A DNA stretch of 64,000 nucleotides, taken from NCBI GenBank assembly GCA_008933995.1, contig WARS01000009.1, positions 1,111,501-1,175,500 on the forward strand. The letters run 5' to 3'. Position numbers and translations under genes: made by a program. Position 1 is the stretch's first letter. Each line of letters begins with the position of its first letter. The stretch is from Datnioides undecimradiatus (taxonomy: Eukaryota > Chordata > Actinopteri > Lobotiformes > Datnioididae). This document shows positions 11,301-26,654 of the stretch, in pieces. The notes beneath the pieces were generated by a model, which saw only the letters and a list, made by a program, of their open reading frames with translations, searched no databases and was not told where the DNA came from.

Positions 11301-14300
11301 GTTTAATGATGTTATAGTTTTAAGCTACACGGCAGATCGATGCCAGCACACTTTGAGGCTCTGCTGGCAGCTTGGTGGACGGAAGTGAGTCAGAAGCAGT
11401 GGTGAAAAGGAAGAATCATTGTTTATTCTGCATAAACAACTCTATCAAGGAATAAATAGTATGAAATAAGATTGTTTTTTGTCTCTTTGTGGCCATTTTG
11501 TGTGATTCTGTGTCTGTTTCTGCTCATTTTGAGGCTCCTTGTTGTCGTTTTATGTGACTTAATTGGCTTTTTATGGTCATTTGAGTGTCTTTATTGAGTC
11601 TCTCTGTGGTTATTCAGAGTCTTTGTTTTTGTTGCATGTGACTGTGTAGCCTTTTTGTGTCTTTGTGGTCATTTTATGTGACTTTATTGGCTTTATCTTT
11701 TGGCGCTCATACTGAGTCTCCGTGTGGTTGTTTTGCGTCTCTTTGTGCTCAACTTATGTGTCCTTCACTGGCTAGAACCACACCACGACAGTGCAGTTTC
11801 ATAAGATGCAAAGCACTGATGTATTACATGATGCTCAGGATGTCGGGGATGGGCGGAAGGAGCTAAACAGGGGGAGGACGCTGTCTCGGTAGTCTCTGGA
11901 GTCGCCTGAGCCAATTACAGCATCCAGACAGCACCTGGAAAAGGAGAGATGGGAGACGAGGGGATGAAAGGAGGGAGGAGCAGGTTGATGGATGTGAATG
12001 GGGATACCCAGAGCGAGGGAAGGCATCAGGAGGGAAACAGGGCGAGGGGGGTGGCGATGGAGACGGAGGGACTGGACTTGTCGGTCTTTGTGGCGGCTTT
12101 TCGTCTCTTTATGGTAGTTGTTGGTCTTTTGCATCCCGCTGTAGTCACTTTATTGACATTTAACCAACAAATATGAACAGCAGACCCATTCATGTTCCCT
12201 AAAAGCAGACTTCTGATCACCTTCTGACTCTTGCAGGGGGTCAGGAAGTTTGGGGAGGGGGTTGGAGAGCAGTTCTCTCAACACCCATCATGACTGATCT
12301 GTTTGCAGTTCGTAGGAAGGTGATGCTCTGCTCATGTTTACCAGTTTAGTACGTATACGGCTGTCTGTCAACGTCGAATACGACTTAAATCCACAGTATG
12401 CAACTTTTTGCCGGGAGTCAGCAAAGTGTGCGGCTCGTCTCGCCCTTCCCATTGTCACTCGGCTCGTAGCGCTGCACCTGTCACTCATCCTGATGAGCTG
12501 TCAACCTTGAAACGGCATCAGGCCCCAGGTTGAAGGAGCCGGCGTGTGTGTGTGTGTGTGTGTGTATGTGTGTGTCTCGCAGAAACAAACACATCTGGAT
12601 TCACAGAATTACAGGGTCTTCCGACTATGTCTCATGCTCACCTTGCCAGAGGCGTATCTATGTTTCTTTATGCCTTCCAATATTATCCTTGGTCTGACTC
12701 CTCTGTGGTGTTGCTTGCCTCGTCTGGATGCAACCACAACCAGATCACTGCCTGCAGGCCTTCTGCAAAGCCTCATACTTTAAGATTTCCCAATCTCTCC
12801 TCCTCCTGTCTTGCTGCCTTCAACCTTTTTCTGAAATATAGTTTGTCTCTGTGCTGTGACAGCCACACCATCCCTCCAGTATCTCCTATTGTTCCTGTGT
12901 TTGTGGCACTTCAGCTCCAGCTCAGCGATCTTACTGCTGTTCAGGTCCTCCTCCTCCTCTCTCTCCTCCATCTCCTCCTCCTCTGCCTGCTCCAGTGGTA
13001 ATGCGACATGATGCTTTAATGGCCAACGTCCTCCCTCCACCAGCACCGACGATCCGCTGGCAGCTGTTCAATACAACAACAGGAAGGATCAGAGAGAGAA
13101 AAGGAAGGGGAACAGCAAGACAGCAATGAAAGACAGCGAGGCAGGAGCGTGTGTGTGTGTGTGTGTGAGAGAGTTGCTCTCTTTCAGCCCCCCCGTTGTC
13201 CTTTGACCAGGCTGTAGGAAGGTTGAGGCTTTTCCAGCACGCTGCACAAGTGAGGGGATAACATCTGTCACTTTATGTCACAGCCACAGCAACGTCTTCT
13301 GCAAATAAAGACTGTGCATCGTTTACTGTAAGACCGGACACTTGGAGGGTCCCCTGACGCGTGACAAGATGTGAAATTTGTTGTTTTTCTAAGGTTAAAT
13401 CGAGATTTGTCGCTTTAGAGGCAACATTCAGTTGAGATCGTGGCTGGACACTGTTTTATACCAGTGTGAATGCTACACCTAAGCTGCATTGTGGACATAT
13501 TTCTAACATATCTCTATCTGTGCATATGCTGCCGAGCCGTGCTGCTGCGCAAACTGTTTATTCCTGGTACTGTAGGAAATGCTAGGGGTGCTGAGTTATT
13601 TAAAGAATAATATTTGTTTAAAAGAGAATCTCTAATTATCTTTGCACAGTCATATTTGCCTCGCTCTAGTTAATAATAAAACATCTTATTGTTTTCGTCA
13701 GCACAGCCTTGTAAAATGGTAATCACTTCCTTTTACATCTGTCACATTGTTCTCCTTCTTCTTCTTCTTCTTTGCTTAGCTTGTATGAACAGAAGCGATG
13801 CTAATTCGAAACTGCCTCAAACGTGCATTCTTCCTCCCGGCCACCAGGGGGGGGCGACTCCATTGGTTGCAAAAGAAGTCAGGTTCTGTAAAAGTCTGAA
13901 AATGACCCCAAATCTAAGTTGATTTATTCGATCAGGAAACGTTTACCTGGTGTGTTTATATCCTCGATCAACAGTTTCAGGCCATCTTTGATTCAGTTTG
14001 ATGCGGCTACTTTATGATCGTTGTCGATGCGGAGGATTGAGGCGTGGCAGTGCACATGCATGGCAGCTGCACCCTCGTGTCCAAATATGGTCACTTCTGC
14101 TTCCTAAAAACAAGGACGGCAGCAGCTTTAACACCAAACACAGGCTGGAATACACCGAGAGGGTTTAGGTGACGTAACATTGGCTGCATCCTCTTCTATA
14201 TAAAGTCCATTTTCATTGCTGTGCAGTACTCCCCCCCCCCTCGCTGTACTTGCAGGTACACCGGGTTTCACTTACCCCCCTCCCCGTGTGCTCAGTAGAA

Positions 14301-17069
14301 ACAGTCATGTTTTACTTGAGTCTTTCTGAAAGGGATATTTTTAGCGTTGAGACTGCTCACGTGTCAGAAAAAGGAGGAACGACATTGTTTCTGCAGAGCA
14401 GTGGAATATCTCCGGCATCCCGAGGGGCCGAGAGACCGGAGCTCATCCTCCTGCTGCCTCTGATGCTGAACACACACTCTAAATAAACACGCGCTGAGGA
14501 ATCACAGGGCATATTCTCATCTACGCACTCGTGGGCCTGAGGAATGACAACGATACTGATTGTTTGCTCTTGTGGGACTGTCATTCGATCATTATTGCCA
14601 AGTTAATTATTTAGCAGGTGCTGTTATTGAGTGCTAAAAGTAAGTGAGAGAGGGTGCACAAGAGTCGAGTTTCAGTATACGGTGTTATAAAAATATTATT
14701 TTACACTAAAAATCCTTTTTTTTTCAAGTCGTAATATTAAATAAATAAGTATAATGTTGTAAATGGAACAATAACACCACCGGCTGAGAGGTTAATTAGC
14801 GCCTGTGTCGGGTGATGCAAATCCAGCTTAGGTCAGGTGGACTCTGAGGGGTTTTCAGAGAACAAGCGATCAGGGGGGAACTGCGGCCACGGCTCAGGAG
14901 AGAGACCAGCCGAGTCCCGGCGGCGTCCGCGGGGAGCGCTTCAAAACACGCAAACAGACAATCCAGGCACTCTGAATACAAGAAGACGTAACAATGTTAG
15001 AAAGGCTTTATCCTAGAGGCTGAATCATTAAAAATGCCTCAAGTTTCAACAACTTTAGGTCTTTAAAAACAAATTATCTTGGGTATGGCTTTACCTTTAT
15101 AATGGCGGCAGTCACATGACCCGGAGAATAACACAACAGGTGAAACAAATAGAGAATAGTGACAAAATGAATCACGAGAGATGTTGGCATTAAACAGAAA
15201 TACATACAAAGTAGGTAACCAGTTATCGGTTGTTATGGGGTCACGCAATCATCTCCAACCAAACGAAGGAGGACTTTCCATACTTGAATGCAAAGAAATA
15301 GAAATCTGCTCCTTGCAGCAGTTCTTCTGTTTGTTTTTGATGCATGGACTTTTGTCTGGTTAGCACAGGAACAGTGTGTGGAGCACAAAAGTTCTTGGCA
15401 TCATGGCAGACAAAACAAACCCGGCGCCCGGTCCAACAGGCCATTCAGGAGCCGAGCCTGGGGCTGAAGTCACCTTGGACACGCACCTGTGAGAAATACA
15501 TTATTTTTTTTTATTTGTTGCTCATAAATGGAGCAGTCAGCCTATCAAAGAGTGCGTCAAACCGTCATGCCAAGTGCCGGCAAGAGACAAACAAATAAAA
15601 AGTCCCTGATCAATAATAATGAGGCGCATAATGTTTAGAGCTCTACATCTTTTTAAAGCCACGGTCATGATTTAGCTCCTTTAAAGCTCATCTTTGGGCG
15701 TTCACGTCCACAGTTTATGTCAACAGTTAACCACACGATGGCATATTTAAATCTTATTGAGCAGTAAATATAAAAAAGGACGCACCGTAAAGAACTTAAT
15801 GTGTGTCCGTAACATCTCTTTCATTAAACAGGCAGCTTTAAGAGGTTCATCAGTGTAAAACCGCTTTATGGGTTCGTCGCAGTAATGATGCTTCAGGTCC
15901 TAATGCTTCAGCACAGAAGAGGGAACAGTACAGCAGTGGATTACACATTACACAAACCATTTACATTTCAAAATCATCCCTTTTCCTCCGCGTTTCAAGC
16001 CTAAAACAACGTCATTTTATTCTCCGACTGCGTGTTAACAGCGTGAGAAATGACTGCACGCTGTGGCGGCGACGTCTTCAATACCACTTAGGCTGATTGG
16101 CTTAAAGATCCAGCTGTGTGGTCAGAGACTTGCAATGATGTTAATGCATCCTAATGAGCAGCGCGGTCTAACTGCAGTGATGCTGATTGTTATGTGCAAC
16201 CAGCTTAATTAGCCTCCCGTGTCAAGTGTGATCAACGTTGTCCATTAGCTAATGAGCGTTTTTAGGATTTGACTCACTTAAAAAAAAAACAAGTTTCTTA
16301 AACCTGCAGAGCAAAACTGACTTGGGATAAAAACTAATATTAGCATCTTTGCTGCTTTTAACCTTTTAAACTATTTACTTTTGTTTAAAGTTGGGGTCAA
16401 ATAAATAAGTTGTGTTTATTTGCACGAGTTGTTACCATGGCAACAGCAGTATTCAACATATATAAGAAAAAAAAAACCCCATGCATGGATAGTGAACCAG
16501 TGCCTCAACAAATAGGTTACTGAGGGTCAGTGAATCAGTTCCCACCCCAGCCCACACACACACACACGCACACACACACATTGCCCCGGCCTGTTAAATA
16601 TACACTAGTTGAGAAATGCAGATGTTGTGATGCTCTAAACACTGCATGCAGTTTATTCCCACATGCACGGGTTCATCTTGTGTATTTTCTCTGTATTTTA
16701 GCTTTAGCATTGTTCATTTTTTTTGAGTTTGCACCATTATTTGCAAAAAGAAACCACTGCTTGTGCACATTCCTAAACAAATGAATCCACGTTATGTTAC
16801 CTTAGTTGGGTACCTAATAGGGTAAGTTGCAAAATATAAAAAGGGCATAGTCATGTCCACAGTAAATGTGAAAATAAACCAAAGCTGATATGAATTTGAG
16901 TTTATATCTGTATATTGTTGTTTTTTTTTCTTTAACTGCTCACATAAAAGCGATTTTATATTGCTTTGGTTTCTAATATGCTTTTAATTCTTGATGACTA
17001 ACCTGGTGTACAAGCAGAGCCTGAAGAGTGTCCTGACCTTGAAGGATGCTGAAGTCCCAGGAGGGTTGC

Positions 17070-17108
<39 letters not shown>

Positions 17109-20100
17109 AGGGTAGCAGTCCAGCTGTCAGCTATCAAAAATAAAGGGAAAAGGAAATACTGCGGTGGTTTGTTGGGTTTTTCAATGAACGTTCGGCGACT
17201 ACTGAGGCGCAGCCTGGAAGCGTGTAGAGATGCTAAAGATGCAGGCTGAAGGGAGTACGGATGGTAGAAGATGTGGGAGATGGATGGATGGATCATAGCA
17301 GGATGGATGGATCATAGCAGGGTGGATGAATGATGGTTTTTAAAGATATTCCTGCCTGTTATATACCGAAGCATCCTCCCTGTGCCACGTGTGCTGCAGC
17401 AAATACGAGCTCATGTGTGTTTTTTCACCCGTTATCACCGTGCAGTCGCAGTTTAAGTGAACTGCATGAACATTTTGATTCCTTTGAAGGCTGTGCACAT
17501 TATTTTCCACGAGACTATAATGAAGTTAAAAGAAATGTGTGTATCCTGCTTAGTTTATTAAGGAAAAAAAGCGGTATGGTCCTTTAAGACTCTTCCTCTT
17601 TTGCCGTCCCTGGATATCGACGTTGATGCCGCCGTTAGCTTAAGGAGTTTGTTGTCGTCCCTTATTGAACGTCCTGCCAGGAGCGACTCTTTCTGCCTCG
17701 ATGTCCGTGGATGTACAGTCAGCCAGCACTATGGTATATCTCTTATTGAACAGAGGGCGGTCGTAACTCATAACGACAAGCTGTCGGATTGAGTCCGAGT
17801 GGCTGCTTGATGCTTCTGTATAATGTATGCAGCTAATGTACAAAGTGATGCAGCGGACGCAGCGGCAGTCAATATCACAGGCTCTTAACCTTTATAGTGT
17901 GTGACACCCCAAAATAATTGACTGCCACACACACACACACACACTGGATGCAACTTTTAATACCAAAACATATCCCAAAGTTGAATTTCTGACTAACTCT
18001 ACATTATATTCATATTTACACTCTTTAACTCTCATCATGACCCATCAGAATCGATCTTAAAGCTCCATTTCCACCTCAGACTGAAGAGAAACTCACCCAA
18101 CGATGGAAATATCCCCACCCTGCTCTTAATATTTCTGTTGAACACGTTTTTCTTCAGTGTCCTTTGGATGCTCCGGCTGCAGTACATCTTTCCAGGATGA
18201 CTTTTGTCAAATCCCGCAGATCAAGGCTGCGTGCAGGCTGCTGGGTGCCACTGTGTCGTGAGATGCGAGCACAACTCCTCCGTTCATTTCGGTAAATGAG
18301 GAGGCTTTGTGTTGCACAGCGGGAGGCCAAAAAGTTGATTTTTGCAAAGCTATTGCTGCGACGCACTGCTGTAATGATGTAAGACTTTTTAGCTTCAAGT
18401 CATCGAGACATGGAGTAAAACTATTGTCGCCTGTGCGATACCTTTTGTGTTTCATTCCAACTGGACTTCCTGGATATTATTACACCCTCATGTGGGTGGA
18501 TGGATCAGATGGATCGTGTTCTGGATCAAAGACAAGGTTTCTTTGAGTGAATGAAACTGTAGAGATGCAGCGAGGTCGGATGCTGATTCACTGGATATCG
18601 TGGTTTTGTTTTAAAGCTGATTAAAAAAGATTAATAACGCTTTATTCATCATAACATATATGATGATATTTTATGACAAGATTGCCTATTTTAGTGGAAA
18701 ACAAATGAAATGTCTCACAGGGAACAGTAAAACACAGGGGTAGGGCCCAGACACAGGTACTGTCTGCAGAGCACTGACACCTCAATACATTTACTGGTGA
18801 ACAGACAGATGTAAGTCATGCAAAGGGTTGCTGGGTGGTGAAGCAGGCGAGGGTCAAACCCAGGGAAACAAATTCATTATGGGACAGGGTCCAAGTAAAG
18901 TCCAAGGAACACATGAAAGAACAGACTGAAGGACGAGGGAACGCTGAGGAAACGGCCGCTGAGCACAGTGTACGTGAGAAACTGGCAAAGAACAAAGGAA
19001 ATGAAACACAATGTAAACATGAAAGGGAGGGAAGGTTAGGGAGACACAGGTGAAACTGGAGGAAAGATGCATGAAGGGAGCACTTTACAAAATAAAACAG
19101 GAAGCAACCAAACAGATAAGCTTAATTTCCATGAGACAGAGGCTCTGCTGCAACGTGAACATAAAGGAAGTGGTCGTTCTGGTGATGCAACGCTTTTTAC
19201 TGCAAATGAACAAAACTCCAAAAGCAAAGCAAAGAAAGCAGAAAGAGGGCTTCATCCAACAGCTGATTCCTCCTGGGAGAGATGTCAAAGTGCAGCTGTA
19301 GATCTGCTCGCAGGCTGACTGCGAAAACACAAAGGCAGCAAAAACAAACAAAACAACTTGAACCTCGCGCACATTTAAGAAGCTGTAAATAAGCCCCGGG
19401 TCAGCGCTCGGCACAGGGCTGGTGTCAGCAGCGGGATTACGAAGGAGCTTTTTGTAACATGCTACAGTGCGTGGTGTAGGAGCCGGGTGCGTGCTCAACA
19501 GTGAGCTTTAGTGACAAGCTGTCAACGTGAATTACCTCTGTTGCTGTTTCATTATATATGAACATATACCATACACTGCCTCGCACACGCGCAGCGGCCA
19601 CTGCAGGCGCTCTCGTGCACAGATCCTTCGAGCGGGAGGCCTGCCGGAGTGCCTTTGAGCAAAACGCTGAGTCCCTAACGAGCAGGGGCAGGCCTCAGGA
19701 TGCAGCATCACAATTAGCTGCCTCTGATGATTTCCTGCGATGATGCTCAAGCTCTGGTCCAGGAAACTGTTGCTTTTCAAGATGAAAAGGAGATTTATGA
19801 CATCTTCTAATGTTGCTCGTCTCCAGATTTATATGTTTCTTGTTAACCTGCTTCCTTCTGTTCATTTACGCTGATTTATTTCACGCGATGGGCACGCGGG
19901 GTGAATATCTTTACACAACCATGCACGGTCGCCAACGAGCACGCACACACGAGATGCAAACAGAATGTCTTCCCTCTGTCTCGGCTCGCTCTCCGCAGCT
20001 GGGTCCAGTCCCCTCAGGGTTATGAAATATAACACTATCACCATTTATTACAATCTTTCCCCCACTCTCTCTCTCTCTCACTCGCTCATATATATATATT

Positions 20101-23100
20101 TATATATTCCTCCACTCTTTATACGTCCTCAGCTCTCCTCCTCCTCCTCCTCCGTAACTTCTCTCCTCATCACAGTGAAGAAGAACAAAATAGACGTTTG
20201 CTGGCAGGTTTTATGTCCAGAGGCCTTACGGGACAGTGAGCTCATGCAGTCGCACACAAGAGAACCACGTCTTCGTCCACAAGAAGTGACGCCGCCGTCT
20301 TAATGCGCCAAAGAGAGTAGATGCAGTTTTAGCAGAGTTAACTCCTGCTTCGACCGCGGCTTGTTTAGAGCGAGTTAAGCTCATCCCTCAAGGGTTAAAT
20401 TGAGGCAAGGGAGTTTGCAAACAGAAATAAACACTGGCAGCTCATTTACGCACATAGAAACAATCTAAAAATACAAATGTGACAAAGGATTAATGGCAAC
20501 ACCGCAAAGAAGCATGTTGTGTCGGCCACCTGATGTACAGCAGCATTGATTTTTATAGTGGAAACGGATTAGAGCAACTTTGTATGTCAGATCTATTTGT
20601 TTTTTAATTTCCAAGCAGGCGCGGGTGATGTTTAATCAAAGACACACTGAGTTTAAATTGATGGCATCAGTAATAAATGTACAGATCAGAAGCTATAAAA
20701 CATCCTGCGCACTGTCAAATCAAACGGTCTTTATCCGACATCAAATCAGGGGTTAGTTAAATTGCAGCTGACGGGAATGTCACTGATGATTAAGCTTAAA
20801 ATGGTCGATCATGTGGGGAACATGAATGTCTGTATGGACTTGAATCAATCTGATAGATGTGGAGATATTCCAGTGCTGGACAGGAGAACATTTCCTTCCC
20901 CGGAGCCACGCACGACTGAAAAAATGATGTTTCTGATGAGAAGAGCTACCGAAGATTATTGAGTTTATCTGTTGCTTGCCTGTGTGCGTGCGCGCCAGTG
21001 TGTGCGCGTGTGCGTCTTAATGTTACAGAGGAGGGAGGTTTGCGAATTTAAATCTATATAATTATAGATTTCCCCGTGAGTTCTCTCTGGAGAGCACGAG
21101 AGAAAATGGAGTTTATGAGGAAGAGATGAGGAGCGAAATGAAGAGAAAATCACGTTAGGAGAGGGAGGGAGTGGAGACGAAGAAGTGTGTGAGAGAGGAG
21201 ACGTCAGCGAGAGAGGAGAGAGGTCCGCTGGGGATCGTTTGGGGTGAGAGAACATTTCCCTCTTCTCGGGGAATCTGTGTGAAACCAAATTACTGCAGAC
21301 AACAGAATTACAGACGCAGACATTCAGCGGGGAAAAGAGACGAGAAACGAGCAATAGAGAAGCAGAGAGACTCAAATGAAAATGATATTGTGAGTGTAAA
21401 TCATTTTGCGATTTTGATTGTTTCCCCTGCTTTATATTCAGAGCCGTGATAGACAGAAAGAGAGACAAAGCGCAGCAGGAAACGCGTCTGCCAACACAAA
21501 GGATGCAGTCTCCCTCTGGGTCAGTCGTTGAGGAAATGACAAGTTTCGTCGAGGATCTGTTCGTGTCTGAGTTGTTAAGAGAGAAACATACAAAACACAT
21601 CTTTCACTGTGTTTTTATGAAGTAAATTTGATATAAACATAGGTATATTTTGCAGGTTGCACCTCTCTCTAAATGTATTTTATAGGTTTTTAGTATGAAT
21701 TAATTGTGATGGCAGTGAATGCATCGTTTCTTGTATTTCAGGAGGCATTTCCAAACTTAATAAGTGATGCAAAGATGTAGATTTTCATCAGTTTGGCCGA
21801 ATTCTAGCTTCTTTCTAATAGCAAATTTAAAAAATAATTAATTAAATAATAAAATATGTTGTTTGTGTTTCACTTTTTGGTTGAAGTTGGAGAAATTTGT
21901 GTTTTTGTTTAAAGTTAGACGTTTTCAGGATCAGGCGGGATGCTCGTTGTCATGGTTACGCGAATAAACACCTGTTTAAGGTCAGGAAACAAGAGCCAAC
22001 ATGGCTGAAAGAAGCTAACATTGCCTCTTGGTAGGAAACAGGAAATGAGCGGCACAATCTCACGGTAAACTTTGATGTGTTGTTGCTCTGTTCCACCCCG
22101 ACCTCCTCCCCACACAAACGTACATGAGCCCTCGATGCTGCTGGAGAGGCGGCTCCGGAGAGACTGGCAGTAAGACAGTTACAGGGGCAGACAGACAGGA
22201 AGAGGCAGGACGGGCAGAGCAAACAGACAGATGAGACATTAAACAGGAACAGAGGGGAACAGCATCGTTCTGTAATCTAATGATGATGATGACCGAGTGT
22301 GTGTGCGCGTGTGTGTGTGTGTGTGTGTGGACTCCAGCTCTAATTATCTGTCACACTCTGAAATGGAATAAGTCCTCTATGATACGATGTGCGAAGGACA
22401 GGACAGTTATGTAACACGACCACCGTGTTCACTACCGTCAAAAGGCCTGACAGACCCACAGATGGACAGATCATATAATGATTCATATATTTTGATTTTT
22501 ATTAATTCATTTAACCCTTATTATATTTATTAAAGCAATATAGATTATATAGTGTATAATAGTGGTTAGTATATATGTTTGACTAGTTGTCAAAGTGAAT
22601 TTTGGGGTGCAACTTCACCAGAGTTTTAGCAAAAACAGCTCAAATAAACCACCTGTACACTCCCCGCCCAGCACCAAACAGGAAGTTAGCAATTAGCTGG
22701 TGAACACAGTGCACTGAGTAAAGATCAAAACGAGATTTGTTATTGTTTCTACCATTTACAGAGAGAATTTACATAATTTATTCATATATACTGCACATAT
22801 TGTAATCTATTACTTATTTAAGATGCGCATTGTAAGATGGTGCACCTTGACTGTGATGCTTGGCAGAATGGCAGAGTGAGGTGTTGTATAATGTTTGCTC
22901 TCAGTGCTCAGTTGTCCTACTGTCAAAGGAGACATTGAAGTTGCACGGAAGCAGCCGTCTCTATCGGAGCCTGAAGAAGAGTGAATGCAGGATTTCCATA
23001 GATTAGGTGCACGTATAAACATTAATGTTGCTGCAAAAGCAATGAATGCAGCTCAATAGGCAACAGGCTTTATGTGGTGTTTAAGCATCCGTAACAATGA

Positions 23101-26100
23101 GTTGTGATGTTACAGAGTCTGAAACACACAAACACTCCCTGAAGCCTGACCTCATCTCTGTCTGCCTCCCTGCAGTGAGCTCCAACCAGAGCCATGGGGA
23201 GTACCCAGACTGCCGGAGTGAGAGGGAGTCGGGAGGGGAGGCGTCTCTCCTGGTGTCTCCGCTGGTGGTGGCGGGGATCGTTATAGGTCTGGTCCTCTTC
23301 CTCTCCTGCATCACCATCATCGTCGGCAGCCTGCGCAAAGACAGTCGACTCCGGAACCCACACCTCAGGGCGAGCTACGGTCAGTCTGAGGCTTAATGAC
23401 AAAACGACCATCAGCTACGTCAGACGCACTGTGTTGTAGCACTGCTCAGAGTATATAACGTTAATATTTTAGGCCCATTTATTTAAGATATAGTTACATG
23501 GGGGCATCACATACCTCATGAGATACCCCCACGCACTTCTCTTGCTCGTGTTGGTCTGAAATTCACTCCACCCACACCGTCATGCTCACAACTCGCTTCC
23601 AAAATCTTCAGCTTCCCCAGGAGAACGTAAATATTTCAGGCACAAAAGCAAATGTTAAACAAAAGCTGGCTGCACTTCACACGCACGGACAGAGAAAAAC
23701 AAATGACCACGTCAATTTAATTTGAAATTTGCATCCGCCATCATGCGGGACGGGTGAGCTCGAGTACAGTTTGCTCTGACAAGACAAGCTTTACTTGACA
23801 GATCAGCTCCTCCCGTCTTGTCGCATATGGACAGCTGTTGCTGACTGTTTTGAGCTCGCTGGGCTCCCCTTTTAGCCTCATGCAGTGGGAAGAAACAGTG
23901 GGAAAGTCCAACAGGGGAGGAGGTCTGTGTGGATGAATGAGACAAAGAAACACTGGACTTCCACCCAGGACACTGCTGCTTTGGTACATTAAGTTAACCT
24001 AACGTACTCATCAACCAAGGATCTGTTTCCTAACCCTTACAATGTAGTGTTGGTGCCTGAATTTAACCAAACTGCAACTGATTCAGACTGTATATTTTAT
24101 TTCTAGCCCTGATAAACTTCCATGAATGTTGAACTACCCTGCACGCTGCTAACGGCTAACCTAGCGTCTGTAAAAGCAACAACTTGGGCTCCTGACCAAG
24201 GGTCCACATGTGACGAGTCGGGAGTAATAATGTGCAAAGATAAAAATGAAAACGTTGCCTTGATTATTGAAATCCTGAAATCCTGGATGAAGCTTCCAAC
24301 AGGTCTCCGTCTCTGCAGGTCTAGATGGTTTTTCCTATGGAGGCTCAGTTGGAGAGCTGAGATCTACCTGCTTAGAAGACTTCCCCCCTGGTTTGGACTT
24401 CGACTCGTACAGAGAGACTCTGTCACAGGTCAACAGCCTGTACCCCGACTCACCGCCGCGGTAAGTGCTCGGGTGCTTCTGAGCTGACAATTAAGGTTAT
24501 TAATGAAGGTTTTCATCATTCATGCGCATCGTATCTTTAAAGGAATATTTGAAATTGCTAAGCTGCTAAGCTAGCTGGCTGATTCATGCTTTGTGTGCAG
24601 GCGTTAGAGACGTATCAAGAACGTTTCCAAAAATGTTAAACTTTTCTTTTTAATTGTGCAAAATGAGCGAAACGTTGCGCCTGGATTCACCTGCAGGTGT
24701 ATTTTTACTGAAGTGGAAACAGGGCCCAGAGCTAGCAGCAAACGCTTTTACGTATAAACACGCAAATATTCGGGAAAATGCATTAAAATCAAGTGAAACT
24801 CTTAAACCTGGGTACCCACCACCCGCTATGGTACGTCTAAACAAGCGAGTAGACACTCCTCCGTTGGCCAATTATGTCAAATGTCAAACATAAAATGTAA
24901 CTGACCATTCAGCCCGTGTCCCCCACTGTTCTCAGTCCACTCGGTTTGACCCTTCCTCTGTGGTAATTCATCTATTAGGGAGCGCCGTTACCTTTGGTGC
25001 CCTTTGTAGGGGTGCAGCGATGAGTGTTTTGTGCACCTTGTGTTTGTGTGTGTGGGAGAGAGAATGGGAGAAAGAAAGAGCTCGCTAAAGGCCAATGTCA
25101 TGGTGTTTTTGATCCAAATGTCAGCTGCTCTAATTGGCAACTTTAATAATTCACATACATCCCTCCCCTGCAGTGTGTCTGTGTGTGTGTGTGTGTGTGT
25201 GTGCTTCAGTCTCCTGCTCCTTGCTCTCCCATAGAAACATCCACTTCAACCAAAGTGATCGATCGGATCTCTCCTTTTCCTTTTAATCATTTAAAGAGAG
25301 TTCATCGCTGATTGGGCCCTATTGTGTCTGACCCTCTGACGTCTCCGTTCACCAGCTGACACATTTAAAACTCAACGACTCTCAGCATCAAAGTGAAAAT
25401 GAGTCATTCTGGTTGTTTTATCAAACGAACAAACCACAGCTTTGATTAATTTGTCATATTTTATAAGAAATCACAGTTTTTCCTTCAGTTTGGCACGACC
25501 GATATAGCACATATAGCATTTAGCTTGTTAGCCTTAGGTATAATTTATATGAGAAAAGAGGCCAGTAGAAGAGCAGGAGTGTTTCATTAGCACAGTTGGA
25601 GACAAGTCTATGTACCATAGAAGTCTTTTGACTTATCAGTGATCTGAGAAGAAGCATGAACTGATAACAGAAGTGTGATTTTGGGTAAACATAGATTTTA
25701 TTATTTGAGGATTCAGTGGCTTGAACACAGCGTTGGAAATGATCCACATGGATCTTGATTCATGCCGATTCACTCGTGTTGCACGCTCACATTCATCATG
25801 TTGGACTTGAGGCTGAAGGTCTCTGCTGCTGCGGTTGTAATCTGGGGACTAAACCAGTGCTCCTGTCATGTTCTTCACGGCACACTGTAACACAGACAAA
25901 GTGGATTAGTCCTGAAGGATGCATCACATGTGGAGGGAAACAGCTGGTCAGCAGCGGGGTTTAGGTTTGCTGCGGTGTTTAAATGACGCTTGGTGCTGCA
26001 GGGCTTAATGTTGGCCAAGAGCGTTCCCACGCAACATTACAGCTCTCATCAGTCTTCTGATGAATCCATCCTGCGACCTGCTGCTTAGCGGGACAGGGCA

Positions 26101-26619
26101 GAAACCATACTGAGTGTGTTGGTCTTGAATTGAAGCAGCAGAAACATGAGAGAGAGGAGCAGTGAAACATCACAGCGTTGAGATGAGGAGTGAAAAGCAA
26201 AGAAAGGAGAGGAGAGGACGAGGGAAAGGGGAGCTAGCTAGCTACGTCAGCGCTCTGGCAGGGAAGCAGAGTGTTCTGGACAGCCGGCGTGAGAGCCGGA
26301 CTTTCTGGCCCGGACGACAGGACGGCAGCCAACACACGCATACACAAAAAACAGACACGCATACATACGTACAAATCGCACATTTTGTTTACCATAATGC
26401 TGGCAAGTTGTGGTCTGGTGCCCCAGCAGCAAGCAGGTAGTTGCAGTCATGTGATGATCCTGCAGGGTGTGTGTGAGAGAGAGAGAGAACGAGAGAGTGT
26501 GTGGGCCACAGATGGTTGAGGGAAACTCAGAGAACTCAGATCAACAGCTCACCTACTGAGACTGTGAACGCATCGCTTCCGACACAAGCACACACTCGAA
26601 AGCAACACAGATACATACA

Positions 26620-26654
<35 letters not shown>

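Larger units (their letters stand above)
2571..23175 (+). other. bean1: bean1 intron 1 (about 20.6 kb)
   Basis: No further coding exon with family resemblance was found on either strand. It contains many microsatellites: (GT)n at about 5579-5626, 8313-8364, 9537-9561, 12544-12564 and 17072-17106; (CAA)n at 10948-10976; TCTA near 6202-6219; GATG-type repeats near 17280-17336. It also has one copy of a dispersed repeat (about 13820-14140), a decayed retroposon-like piece near 3160-3300, and homeobox-site-rich AT stretches such as 16085-16262. Confidence 0.7.

Noticed and set aside
12780..13046. Minus-strand Glu-rich frame EEEMEEREEEE resembling a charged coiled coil
   Set aside because: It is the translation of a TCCTCC-rich simple-sequence tract in bean1 intron 1, with no conservation signal or splice sites.
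20965..21600. 211-residue minus-strand open frame, the longest in the window
   Set aside because: Ser/Leu-rich from pyrimidine tracts, no recognised domain, inside bean1 intron 1. Length alone is not convincing.
22810..23022. Minus-strand 70-residue frame just before bean1 exon 2
   Set aside because: No signal peptide, motif or splice context; AT-rich intron sequence.
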